A stretch of 64,000 bases of DNA from CAWCDJ01 sp963796675 (lineage in GTDB: Bacteria; Acidobacteriota; Terriglobia; Bryobacterales; Bryobacteraceae). The stretch's first letter is position 1. Every line of letters begins with the position of its first letter. The notes below the pieces were generated by a model. The model ran no database searches. It was not told where the DNA came from and saw only the letters and a list, made by a program, of their open reading frames with translations. Made by a program: the position numbers and the translations under genes. Shown in pieces: positions 17,662 to 26,765 of the stretch. The DNA is taken from positions 372,001 through 436,000 of the forward strand of contig CAWCMS010000020.1 of the NCBI GenBank assembly GCA_963796675.1. The letters are read 5' to 3'.

Positions 17662-18948
17662 TTAGTTCAACTTAATTCGGTCGTAGGCGTCATACGCCGA
17701 CATGTCGGAGAGAATCACCCGGTCCCCCACCTTCAGTCCGTCTTTCACCTCGATGGTGTTCACCGAGCTGCGGCCGAAAGTTACCTTCACTTTGGTGGCA
17801 TACTTGCCGTCCGGGTCGATTTTGAAGAGCTGCACGGTGCTGTCCTGCTGTCCGAAGACCGGCCGGCCCACGTACACCACGTCGTCCAGCTTTTCCAGTT
17901 GGATGGTGCCGTCCACGCTCAGATCCGGCCGCGATCCGGCGGGCAGCGGCCCCTTGAGCGCCACGTCCACCGTCACGGTGCCGTTCAGAATCGAAGGATC
18001 GATGCGCGAGACGTGGCCTTCGATCAGGCCGTTCGACCCGCCGCCGGCCAGGCGCGTATCGATCATAGCGGGCTGCCCGATGGCGATGTCCTTCACCTGC
18101 GTCTCGGCGATCTTCAACTCGGCCTTCAGCTGCGAGGGCTGCGCCACCTTGCCCAGCGGCGTGCCGGCCGTCACCTTCTGCCCTTCTTCCACCGGGGTCA
18201 GCGGAGGCGGCAGCGCCTGCAGCATGCCGTCGAACCCGGCCCGCACCTTCAGCTGGTCCACCTGGCTTTTCTTCAGGTCGTAATCGGCGCGAAGCTGCTC
18301 CACCTTCACCTTCTGCGCATCCAGCTGCGCCCGCTCCGCGTCAGCGTTAATCGAAAGCCGCTTCTGCTCGATCTGGAAGCGCTCGCCAAGCTGCTGGGCT
18401 TTCACCTGGGAAATCTTGGCGTCCACATTGGGGAGCAACTGCTCTTTCGCCAGCGCGGCGTCGCGGTCGGCCTCGAGCTTCGCCGTGTTGTAATCGGCGC
18501 CCACCTGCGCGGCGGTGGCCTGCATGTCGAGCAGCGTCTTCTCGAGCGTCACCTTCAGGTTCTCGTAATCGGCCTCGGCGGCTTTCAGGCTGTATTCGGC
18601 GGTGACCAGCTGGTTCTCCAGCTCCGGGCTGGTCATGATCATCACCACCGAATCGGCCTTCACCGGCGTGCCGGGCCGGATCAGGATGCGTTCCACGCGG
18701 CCGTCGGTAATCGCCGTAATCAGCATCGTATCTTCCGGGACCAGCGTCCCCAGGCCGCGAACGTCCCGCAGCATCGGCCCGCGCTTGACCGTGTCCGGCC
18801 ACAAGGTCGACATCTCCACGCCGGGAGCGGCGGGTTTCAGTTTGGCGAGCCCAACCGTCACGCCGGCGATGCTCACAATCGCTATTACGGTGATGACGAC
18901 GATCCGGATGAGTTTTCTGCGGCCAACGTCTTTGCGCTGTATGTCCAT
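17662..18948 (-). CDS. HlyD/MacA-like periplasmic adaptor (fourth of the cluster)
   Basis: 428 residues. A membrane anchor near residues 13-33 (LIRIVVITVIAIVSIAGVTV) is followed by a lipoyl-like half-motif (GRVERILIRPGTPVKADSVV), a long coiled-coil hairpin, the second lipoyl half (VRAGFDGMLQAL and VEEGQKVTAGTPLG), and beta-barrel and membrane-proximal domains ending GLKVGDRVILSDM. This is the MacA/HlyD plan: it bridges an inner-membrane ABC pump and a TolC-type channel. The start at 18948 (MDIQRK) puts a cytoplasmic basic stretch before the membrane helix. It lies 29 bp upstream of the ATPase gene, apart from the three tandem adaptors. Confidence 0.88.
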   Translation of the reverse strand: MDIQRKDVGRRKLIRIVVITVIAIVSIAGVTVGLAKLKPAAPGVEMSTLWPDTVKRGPMLRDVRGLGTLVPEDTMLITAITDGRVERILIRPGTPVKADSVVMIMTSPELENQLVTAEYSLKAAEADYENLKVTLEKTLLDMQATAAQVGADYNTAKLEADRDAALAKEQLLPNVDAKISQVKAQQLGERFQIEQKRLSINADAERAQLDAQKVKVEQLRADYDLKKSQVDQLKVRAGFDGMLQALPPPLTPVEEGQKVTAGTPLGKVAQPSQLKAELKIAETQVKDIAIGQPAMIDTRLAGGGSNGLIEGHVSRIDPSILNGTVTVDVALKGPLPAGSRPDLSVDGTIQLEKLDDVVYVGRPVFGQQDSTVQLFKIDPDGKYATKVKVTFGRSSVNTIEVKDGLKVGDRVILSDMSAYDAYDRIKLN

Positions 18949-19095
18949 GTTCGCTTCCCGCCGAGAGAGGGCACGGGGCGGGCCACTTCTCAACTCACTG
19001 TAAGTTTATGACGTTGCGGGAGAAAAAATGGATAGTCGAAAAATGGCGGTGTCCGCTTGTGGGACACCCTGTGCCCTCGTGGGACGGCGCCCGGA

Positions 19096-19728
19096 TCAGC
19101 CCTGGAACCACCCCGGCCCGACGATCATATGGTGGCTGACCGAGTCCGGGACCACCAGCAGAAGCAGTGCTCCGATCGTGGCGTGAGCCAGGCCGAGAAA
19201 GTATAAGTTCTTATATTTCCGATAGATGAGGGCGCAGCAGTAGCCCATCAGAAGCGCCACACCCATGAGGAACCAGTTGGGCAGGTGTGCCCCGGAAAAC
19301 AGCAGGGCCACCACCAGCGGAGTCCGGCTGCGCGGCACCAGGCCTTCCAGACGGTTCAGGAAATAACCGTTCATCACGTATTGCTGGAAGAGCCCCCAGG
19401 GCAGGTAGGCGCTCCAGGCTGCCAGAAACCAGGGCAGATGGACCGGCCGGATGGAGCGGAAGAGGATCCCCGTGCCCAGCAGCACCAACACCAGGAATCC
19501 CAGCGTAGGCGCGAACTCCAGGAAACAGGCCCGCAGCCGCCGTAGTTCAAACCCCAGGACGGACGCGTTCTCTCCTCGCAACCGGTGGGAGATCAACATC
19601 CCGGCCAGGATGGGGACCCAGGCGCTATGATGCGCCGTCCGCAGGGCCCAGATGTACGCCATCATCAGGAAATAGACCGATGTCGGTTCGAGAATCGCTG
19701 CCGTTCGCACCGTTGCCGGGCTCATCAC
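19096..19728 (-). CDS. CPBP-family membrane protein lacking the catalytic EExxxR
   Basis: 210 residues with about six hydrophobic segments. It fits the CPBP (CAAX protease/bacteriocin-processing) fold: motif 1 region WGLFQQYVMNGYFLNRL, motif 2 region LFSGAHLPNWF and motif 3 region LAHATIGALL. In active CPBP proteases motif 1 starts with two glutamates; here it is QQ, so zinc-dependent cleavage is doubtful. The histidines of motifs 2 and 3 remain. It begins 6 bp after the intact CPBP gene and may be a pseudoenzyme partner. The gap at 19012-19095 holds nothing I can name. Confidence 0.65.
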   Translation of the reverse strand: MMSPATVRTAAILEPTSVYFLMMAYIWALRTAHHSAWVPILAGMLISHRLRGENASVLGFELRRLRACFLEFAPTLGFLVLVLLGTGILFRSIRPVHLPWFLAAWSAYLPWGLFQQYVMNGYFLNRLEGLVPRSRTPLVVALLFSGAHLPNWFLMGVALLMGYCCALIYRKYKNLYFLGLAHATIGALLLLVVPDSVSHHMIVGPGWFQG

Positions 19729-19734
19729 TTACCC

Positions 19735-20616
19735 TCAAAAGATGAAGTGCTTGGTCCAGTCCACCATCGCGTGCAGACCCGCCGAGGAGAGTACTGTGGA
19801 CGATTTCTGAAACACCTTGCCATACGCCAGCGCCGCGATCGTCGCGAGGATGGCATAGCGCCAGTTGGGAAACGCCTGCGGCCCATTGTCGATATGGGCC
19901 AGGCCGAAGATCACACTGGCCGCGACGAGCGTCCGGCCGGTTGCGCCGAAGCGGAGCATCAGCAGGTTCTGGATGAGGGAGCGAAACAGGATCTCTTCGG
20001 GCACCGCCGTGGCGGAGAAAATGATTCCGAAGCCGGCGGTCATGGCGCCGGCCGAGCGCACCGGCCAGTGCGGCATGGCCAGGAACCCGATGGGGATTCC
20101 GATCGCCATCAGCACCGGCGCCAGTGCCACATAACCTGCCAGCGGCAGCCACCAGTCACGGCGGCAGCGCGGCAGGTTGTACTTCATACCGGGAAAGGAG
20201 CGGAAGCAGAGAAACAGCGTGAGTCCGAGGAGAATCGCAACACCGTAGGCCACGCTGTGGAGAAATCCCTGAGCAGGGCGCGGCACCAGAGAAGCGCCGA
20301 GGCCCGCTTCGATCGGCATCCAGAGCAACAGGATGGCTGTGAAGTCGAGCAGTCCCGGTTTCTTGGCCACTCCCGCACCGGCTCGGTAGATACACAGGAC
20401 CGGCGCCATAGTATAGGCCAACACCCCCAAAGTGAGTGCCGGAGTGAACGCATGGGCCATCAAAGAGGCCGCGACAAATACAGCGGTGAGCACGGGCGGC
20501 GCGATCCAGACCAACCATGGACGCGCTTCGAGCACACTCCGCAGGCGGCCCTGCAGCGACGGCGAGAAGAATCCGAAAACGCCCGCGAGAAGCACCGCGA
20601 GCACCCCTGTCTGCAT
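19735..20616 (-). CDS. CPBP-family intramembrane metalloprotease
   Basis: 293 residues, eight or so hydrophobic helices. All CPBP motifs are present: PEEILFRSLIQN (EExxxR), FGLAHIDN (His) and LHAMVDWTKHFIF (His-x-x-x-Asp/Asn type). Known members process prenylated proteins, bacteriocin leader peptides or membrane-anchored proteins. Lying between a TolC-like gene and an adaptor gene, it may process a substrate or component of the export system; this is inferred from context only. Confidence 0.82.
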   Translation of the reverse strand: MQTGVLAVLLAGVFGFFSPSLQGRLRSVLEARPWLVWIAPPVLTAVFVAASLMAHAFTPALTLGVLAYTMAPVLCIYRAGAGVAKKPGLLDFTAILLLWMPIEAGLGASLVPRPAQGFLHSVAYGVAILLGLTLFLCFRSFPGMKYNLPRCRRDWWLPLAGYVALAPVLMAIGIPIGFLAMPHWPVRSAGAMTAGFGIIFSATAVPEEILFRSLIQNLLMLRFGATGRTLVAASVIFGLAHIDNGPQAFPNWRYAILATIAALAYGKVFQKSSTVLSSAGLHAMVDWTKHFIF

Positions 20617-20686
20617 TTGCTTTAAGGGTGCCAGAGCGGACCCGTATCCCGCAACTCGCTACGTGAAGTGCGGCACCGACGGGAAT

Positions 20687-20712
20687 GTGGGGCAGGTTTC
20701 AGCCCGCCCCCA
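20687..20712 (+). repeat. Short copy of the intergenic palindromic repeat
   Basis: GTGGGGCAGGTTTCAGCC (20687-20704) matches the left arm of the element at 14489-14507 except for one missing C. It is followed by CGCCCCCA, so that TGGGGC and GCCCCCA can pair around it. It lies between the CPBP gene and the 3' end of the TolC-like gene. Confidence 0.45.
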
Positions 20713-20717
20713 GGGCC

Positions 20718-22370
20718 CTACTGCACGACGATGCCGCGCGCGTCCAGCAGATCGCCGGTTTGGGTCAGCAGGTTCAGGACGCTGCGCCGCAGGTTGATCT
20801 GGTTCTGCACGACGTTCGATTCGGCGGCCGTCAGTGCCTGCTGGGCATTGATCACGTTCTGGTTGATCTCCGTGCCTAGTTCGTACTTCTTCTGCTCCGC
20901 ATCCAGGTTCTTCTTGGCGAAATCGCGCTGAACGTTGGCCAGCTTCAACTGTTCCTTGGAGCCGTTCACGTTGCTGATCGCCATAAGAATGCTCAGCCGT
21001 ACCTGCTCCTGGGTGCCGCGGACCGTCAGGGCGTCCGTCTTCTTGCGAACTACTGCGTCCGCCATATCCATCGAAGCCGAGTGCGACTTGATCGGCAGGC
21101 TGAGCGTCAGCCCCACCGAATAAACCGGATAGCCGAAATTGAACATCTGGCTGAGCGCATCGCCGAAGCCGCCGGGAATCATCGTTTCGATCGCGGAGTC
21201 CGTACCGTCACTATTGAAGACGTTCGATTTCTGATAAAACGTGCCGCCCTGCCCCTGCGTCTGGTAGGAGCCGGTCAAAGAGAGGTTGGGAAGCAGGCCA
21301 TTCTTGGCCTGCTGGAGCGACAGATCGTCCCAGTCGAGCTTCTGGACAGCCGCTTTCATATCCGGCCGGTTCGTCACAGCCTTTTCCGTCACTTCTTCCG
21401 GGTCGTAGTTCAGCGAATCGACATTGGGCATTTCCACCGTTTCGGTCAGGTTGACGGGCAGTTTCCGCACATCCGGATCGAGGTCCACCCCCATTTGCAG
21501 GCGCAGAGCATCCTCGGCCTGCTCCAGAGCGAAACGGGCCTGCGAGACCGCCAGGTCATTCGCCGCCACCTGCTGCTGCGGGTTATAAATGTCGAGAGGC
21601 GAGAGCGCTCCCAGGTCGAGCTGCTTCTGCATGTAGTCCAGGAACTGCTGGGCGGTGGCTCGCGCGCTTTCCGCCACCTTCAGGTTTTCCCGCGCCAGGA
21701 CCACGCTCCAATACGCGGATTCCGCCGCATTCACCAGGGTCAACAGGTTCGCTTTCAGGGTGTATTCCGAAATGCGATAGTTACTCCGCGCCATCATCAG
21801 GCTGAGACGGTTCACGTAGCGTCCGCGGTTCTTGACGAGCGGCTGAGTGAAGGAAACCGACAAGTTCGAGCTCAGGGCCGGGTTGAACGTGGAGAAGCCG
21901 CTGTTGGTGGAAATCTTGCTCGCGGAGTAACCCACGCTGTACTGCAGACCGGTATCGAGGGTCTGCGAAAAGCGGGCCTGAAAGGGCTGGTTGAGCGTGT
22001 TGACCGAAGACGCGCCGTCGAGCACGCTGGTCGCGGGCGTCGTCGAGCGCTGGCTGTTGAAGCTCGCCGTCGCCAGCGGATCCCAGGTGGCGAACGCGCG
22101 CTGGATCGCGTTCTTGGGCGTTTCGAGTGTCAGCATCTGGAGCTGAATGGCTGTATTATTCGCCATTACCAGCGTCAGGTAGTCTTTCAGGGAAAGCTCC
22201 AGTTTGCCGCTGACCACGAAATCCTTCAGCTTGACCGGATTCCGCAGTTCGACCCTCATTTGGGTCTTCTGGAATGTCTCGCGAAAATAAGATGGCCTGG
22301 GAAACGACGACATCTGCGCAAACGCGCTCGCCGCCAGGAGTACGCCGGTAACTAGGGTTCGCAACCGCAT
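20718..22370 (-). CDS. TolC-family outer-membrane efflux protein
   Basis: 550 residues with a signal peptide (MRLRTLVTGVLLAASAFAQ). It has two long OEP repeats of helical hairpins (AESAYWSVVLARENLKVAE, QARFALEQAEDALRLQMGV, then EQLKLANVQRDFAKKNLDAE and INAQQALTAAESNVVQNQIN), with beta-barrel segments between them, as in TolC trimers. The Asn-rich helix ends suit docking to adaptor hairpins. It is preceded 4 bp away by the permease gene, so the outer-membrane channel is cotranscribed with the pump. Confidence 0.92.
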   Translation of the reverse strand: MRLRTLVTGVLLAASAFAQMSSFPRPSYFRETFQKTQMRVELRNPVKLKDFVVSGKLELSLKDYLTLVMANNTAIQLQMLTLETPKNAIQRAFATWDPLATASFNSQRSTTPATSVLDGASSVNTLNQPFQARFSQTLDTGLQYSVGYSASKISTNSGFSTFNPALSSNLSVSFTQPLVKNRGRYVNRLSLMMARSNYRISEYTLKANLLTLVNAAESAYWSVVLARENLKVAESARATAQQFLDYMQKQLDLGALSPLDIYNPQQQVAANDLAVSQARFALEQAEDALRLQMGVDLDPDVRKLPVNLTETVEMPNVDSLNYDPEEVTEKAVTNRPDMKAAVQKLDWDDLSLQQAKNGLLPNLSLTGSYQTQGQGGTFYQKSNVFNSDGTDSAIETMIPGGFGDALSQMFNFGYPVYSVGLTLSLPIKSHSASMDMADAVVRKKTDALTVRGTQEQVRLSILMAISNVNGSKEQLKLANVQRDFAKKNLDAEQKKYELGTEINQNVINAQQALTAAESNVVQNQINLRRSVLNLLTQTGDLLDARGIVVQ

Positions 22371-22374
22371 ATGC

Positions 22375-23628
22375 TTACTCGTAACGAATGGCCTCGATAG
22401 GATCCAGTTTGGCCGCCTGAACGGCCGGATAAATTCCGAATAACAAGCCGATGAAAACCGAGACGCCGAAGGCGACCGCGATCGAAGACCCCGTCACCAC
22501 CGTCGACCACCCGGCCGACGAAGCAATCACCTTCGACAGCGAAAATCCGAAACCGATGCCGATCAATCCGCCCACGATCGAGATCAGCACGGCTTCCGTC
22601 AGGAACTGACGCACAATATCGGCCTGACGTGCACCGATGGCGCGCCGGATACCGATCTCCCGCGTCCGCTCGAGCACCGTGGCCAGCATGATATTCATGA
22701 TTCCGATACCGCCCACCAGCAGCGAAATACCCGCGATGCAGATCATGACGATATTGAAGATAAACTGCGTCCGCCGCCGCTCTTCGAGCAGGCCGGCGGG
22801 CACGATCACCGTGAAATCGCCCGCGTCCTTGTGGGTCGCGGTTAGTATGGCCCGGACTACGTTAGACGTCTCGATTGAATCGACGTTGGGTCCGACTTTC
22901 ATGTAAATGCCGTCGATTTCGTCCTTTAAATAGCTGGTATTGTCCTCGAACCGGCGCATCACGGTATTCAGCGGCGCGATCACGAGGTTGTTGCGGTTCA
23001 CTGCCTGCGCCCCTTCCACATCGGTATCGGCCGAAGCCTGGGGCGTGAGCACGCCGATCACCTGCAGCCACGAGTCGTTCACCTTCACGTACTTGCCGAC
23101 GGCGTCGTCATAGCCGAGCAGGTTCACTTTGGCGGTCTCGCCGAGCACACAGACCGGCGCCGATGCCCGGTTCTCTTCCTCGGTGAAAAAGCGCCCCGCA
23201 ACCAGCCTCAGGCTGTTGATCTCGACGAAATTCGGATAGACGCCGATGAACTGCGGCGGCTCCTGGGCGGTTTTGGGCAGCAGCTTTTGCGGCTTGAAGC
23301 GTTTCCGCGGCGTGATCGCCACCAGCCCCGAGACGTTCTCGGAGATGGCGCGGAAGTCGCGGAACGTCAGGCCCGGCGAAATCGCGCGGACGCTCTGCAG
23401 TTCATTGCGGTCCAGCGCTTCGTGCGATTCCACGATGATGTTGTTCACGCCGAGTTGGTCAATGAAGCTCATCATCTCCTTCTGCGCGCCGGCCGTGATC
23501 GAGAGCATCGCCACCACCGCGCCCACACCGAAGATCATGCCGAGCATGGTCAGCAGGCTGCGCAGCTTGTGGGCGAAGAGGCTCGCCATCCCCATCTTGA
23601 GTTCGGGAAGTACGTGTGAGCCGATCAT
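22375..23628 (-). CDS. MacB/FtsX-family ABC permease (no fused ATPase)
   Basis: 417 residues. One N-terminal membrane helix (LRSLLTMLGMIFGVGAVVAML), a periplasmic MacB_PCD domain of ~220 residues, then three C-terminal helices with the FtsX signature GGIGIMNIMLATVLERTREIG and RRAIGAR. In E. coli MacB the ATPase is fused; here only the membrane part is present and the ATPase is at 16921-17632. MacB-type pumps push periplasmic substrates (peptides, lipids, toxins, macrolides) through TolC. The stop of the upstream adaptor is 2 bp before its start. Confidence 0.92.
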   Translation of the reverse strand: MIGSHVLPELKMGMASLFAHKLRSLLTMLGMIFGVGAVVAMLSITAGAQKEMMSFIDQLGVNNIIVESHEALDRNELQSVRAISPGLTFRDFRAISENVSGLVAITPRKRFKPQKLLPKTAQEPPQFIGVYPNFVEINSLRLVAGRFFTEEENRASAPVCVLGETAKVNLLGYDDAVGKYVKVNDSWLQVIGVLTPQASADTDVEGAQAVNRNNLVIAPLNTVMRRFEDNTSYLKDEIDGIYMKVGPNVDSIETSNVVRAILTATHKDAGDFTVIVPAGLLEERRRTQFIFNIVMICIAGISLLVGGIGIMNIMLATVLERTREIGIRRAIGARQADIVRQFLTEAVLISIVGGLIGIGFGFSLSKVIASSAGWSTVVTGSSIAVAFGVSVFIGLLFGIYPAVQAAKLDPIEAIRYE

Positions 23629-23630
23629 GG

Positions 23631-25392
23631 TTACTTGCCTCCCGCCGGCATCGCTTCCATCGCGCCGCTATTCGATTTCCGGTCGTTCTTCTTCTTGTCC
23701 GACTTCTCCGCTGTCGGGTCGCTCATGGCGATGACTTCCCCCGGTTCCACGCCGCCCGCCAGCACCATCATGGTTTCGCTGCGCTTGACCAGCTGCACTT
23801 CCCGCGGCTCGAACCTGCCGCGCCTCGTCTGTACGTAAACAGTCGCCTTGCCGTTCTTGGTGAATACGGCCTGCGCCGGAACGTGGAGCGCGTTGGGGAT
23901 CTTCTCGACGATGATCTCGACGTCCGCCAGCAGGCCCGGCCGCAGCAGGGTCTGCACCTGCGAATCTTCTTCGGGAGGCTTGGGGAGATTGGCGGCCTTC
24001 CGGTCCTCTTCGCTAAAGCCGTTCACCACCGGAGGCTTCAGCTCGAGCGGATTGATCATGACCATGTTGTTGATGCCGCCGCCCGGTCCTCCGCGCCCTC
24101 CAGGGTTCGCGCCGGGATTCCGCCCGCCGCTTCTGCCGTCCTGGCCGCGTCCGCCCTGGCTCTGGCCCTGCTCCTGCCTCTGCCCTTGCGCCTGCGGTCC
24201 GGCCGGCGTCCCCGGCATGGCGGAAACGGCCTGCATGCCGCCCATTGCGGCCGCCATGTCGCCACCCTGCATCTGCGTCTGCAGCCCGGCAAAGAAAGGA
24301 GGAGCCCGTGTTCAGGTTGCCCATCTTCCTGGCGTTGGCCGCGGCAGTCGCCATGATGCTGGCGATATCGGAATCCTTCATCCCAAGCGAGGTCAGCAGT
24401 TGCCGCATGTCGATCGAAAAGATCACATCGAACTTCTTCGACGGGTCGCCCGAAAAGACATCCGAGGTTGCCGTGCCGCTCATCGCCTTGATCTTGCCGC
24501 GGAACTGCTTGTCTGGGATGGCGTCCAGTTGAATCAGCGCGTCCTGCCCCTCCACCAGGTTGGCGCGGTCGAGCTCCCCGATCTTGGTCCAGACTTCCAG
24601 TTCGGACAGATCCAGCACATCCGCCACCGGCATGCCGGGCTGCAGCGTATCGCCTTCCCGGATGTCCGGCAGTTGCTGGCCGAAATTGAAATACCCGGCG
24701 CGGTTCTGCTTGATCGCCACCAGCCCGGTCATGGGCGACAGCGACTTGGTCTGCGCGATGCGCTGCAATTCCCGCTGCACGTCGATCAGGCTGCGGTTGC
24801 GCTGCTCCACCAGCACCGCGATCTGCGAATCGGCCTGCTCTTTGCGGGCTTCGATATCGGCATCGAGCTGCTGCAGGGCACGCTTGCTCTGCTCGAGTTG
24901 CAGGATGTTCTTCTTGGCGTCAATGGCGTCGATGATGTCGTTCTTCTGGACTTCGAACTCGGCCCGCTTCACGTCGTAGCGGGTCTTGAGAAGCGTCACC
25001 TGGTCCTGGCTTTGCTGGATGGCCAGGTCTGCCCGCGCCTTCTTGATCTGCTCGTCCACCGACTCTACGGAAAGCTGCGCTTCCTCGAGCGCCGACTGCC
25101 GCTCGGAGTCGTCATACTCCACGATCAGATCCTTCTCCTTCGCCAACGCTCCCATCGGCGACAGGCGCGTCACCTGAACCGTGCCGAACAGGTTGGGCGC
25201 CGTGAGGGTCTGCGCCCGGACCGCGTGCAGTTCGCCGCGCGAATACGCGCGGATGACCACGTCGCCGCGCTGCACCTTGGCGGTCGGAATCGTATCCTGC
25301 CGCTCCGGCAGTTGTTGCAGGAACCGGTAGCCGTACCAGCCGCCTGCCGCCAGGATCGCCAGCCCGAAGAGTCGAAAAATTACCTTTGTCAT
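23631..25392 (-). CDS. HlyD/MacA-like adaptor with a Gly/Gln-rich insert (one frameshift)
   Basis: About 585 residues. Membrane anchor (IFRLFGLAILAAGGWYGYRF), lipoyl half, a long coiled coil (RALQQLDADIEARKEQADSQ), second half ending near SLSPMTGLVAIKQNRAG, and a beta-barrel. Between the barrel and the membrane-proximal domain is an insert of roughly 100 residues rich in Gly, Gln, Arg, Met and Ala (QAQGQRQEQGQSQGGRGQDG), unusual for this family. An extra base near 24297 breaks the frame at the start of the insert. The end is standard (VAGGVEPGEVIAM-like) plus a Lys/Asp tail. Third of three tandem adaptors. Confidence 0.85.
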
Positions 25393-25412
25393 GACAACGA
25401 ATCCCCGTGCGC

Positions 25413-26720
25413 CTATAGCTTCTTCTTTGCCCGCTTGGCCGCTTCGGCCGGGCTTTCGAGCGTGACGATTTCGCCCTCCTTCAGCCCGCTGGTCACGATG
25501 ATGTCCTCATCGTTTTTCTTACCCACCGTGATCGGCCGCACCACGAAGTTCTTTCCGATCTGCACGTAAACCGCGGGCTTGCCGTTCTGGTCAAAGCTCG
25601 ATCGCACCGGGATCAGCAGCATATTTGGCCGCCGCTCGATGATGACCTCAGCCGTCGAGCTCATCCCCGGCCGAAGCCGCGAATCGAGCTTCTTGAGAGT
25701 GGCGCGTGCCGGAAAGGTCTTTTCCGGCGTCGCCCCGCCTTTGAACACAAGACTGGCGATCGGGCTGATATAGTCGATCACGCCGCTGAATTCCCGGTCG
25801 GGAATCGCGTCCACCCGCACCTTGACCGCCTGCCCCAACTGCAACTTGCCGCGGTCGACCTCTTCCAGGCTCAGATTCACGTACATTTCCGAAAGATCCG
25901 GGATCTCCGCGATTTCCGCGCCCGTCCACACGCTGTCGCCTTCCTTGAACGGCGGCGTGGACTGCCCGAATGTCCCGCTCGACCGGAAGTTCGGCAGCAC
26001 GTTGACAATGCCGTCCGTCGGAGCTCGCAGGCGCATCAGTTCCAGGTAGCCCTTGGCCAGCTTCAGGTCGCGATTGGCCTTGTCACGGACTTGCGACAGG
26101 CGGTTCAGATCCGCGTCGTGCCCCACCTCGTGCGCGTTGATCTGCGCCTTCACCTGCCGCAGGCTGCCTTCGGAAACGCCCACCGCGATGCGGTTCTTTT
26201 CGCCATCGATCTTGGACAATACCTCGGCCTTGCTGGCGTCCAGCTTGGCGCGTTCGAGCGAGTACTCCGCCGTCATCTTGCTCATGGCGTCGGCCTCGTC
26301 GTCCATCCGCTGGGTGGCTTTGGTCTGCACGATGTTGCCGTCGGCCGCACGCACATTGGTGGTGCGGGTGAGAACGTTCTGCTCCTGCGTCGAGCCGTCG
26401 AACTCCACCACCACTTCGCCCTTACGCACCGGCCGTCCGTTCTCGGCGAGTTGCACAATACGCAGGTTGGGCACCTGCGGCGCCTTGAGGATGGTGGAGC
26501 GTGCGCTCCGGATGTCGCCGCGCGTGCGCACGCTGATGATGAAGTCCGCACGCCGCACCCGCGCCACCGCCACCTCCACTTCCGTGGTGCCGGTGTAATG
26601 GTAGGCCGCATACACCCCGCTGCCGCACAGCAACAGCGCGATGGTCCAGACGATGATCTTGAGGCGATGCGGATTGGAGCGTCCCAGGCGCTGCTTCGGT
26701 CTTAATTCCTTTGATGGCAT
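25413..26720 (-). CDS. HlyD/MacA-like periplasmic adaptor (second of three tandem)
   Basis: 435 residues, intact. Basic cytoplasmic start, membrane helix (IIVWTIALLLCGSGVYAAY), lipoyl halves around GRPVRKGEVVVEFDGS and LRAPTDGIVNVLPNFRSSG, a coiled-coil hairpin between them, and a beta-barrel with VRVDAIPDREFSGVIDYISP. The C-terminal domain ends in a Lys-rich tail (AAKRAKKKL). It should be anchored in the inner membrane and reach the TolC-like channel. It is 20 bp from the next adaptor; sequence divergence between the three argues against a recent duplication. Confidence 0.9.
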   Translation of the reverse strand: MPSKELRPKQRLGRSNPHRLKIIVWTIALLLCGSGVYAAYHYTGTTEVEVAVARVRRADFIISVRTRGDIRSARSTILKAPQVPNLRIVQLAENGRPVRKGEVVVEFDGSTQEQNVLTRTTNVRAADGNIVQTKATQRMDDEADAMSKMTAEYSLERAKLDASKAEVLSKIDGEKNRIAVGVSEGSLRQVKAQINAHEVGHDADLNRLSQVRDKANRDLKLAKGYLELMRLRAPTDGIVNVLPNFRSSGTFGQSTPPFKEGDSVWTGAEIAEIPDLSEMYVNLSLEEVDRGKLQLGQAVKVRVDAIPDREFSGVIDYISPIASLVFKGGATPEKTFPARATLKKLDSRLRPGMSSTAEVIIERRPNMLLIPVRSSFDQNGKPAVYVQIGKNFVVRPITVGKKNDEDIIVTSGLKEGEIVTLESPAEAAKRAKKKL

Positions 26721-26765
26721 ATTGATCCCTGCGGATACTCGATTCCAGGCCCATCCGCCGGCGGA

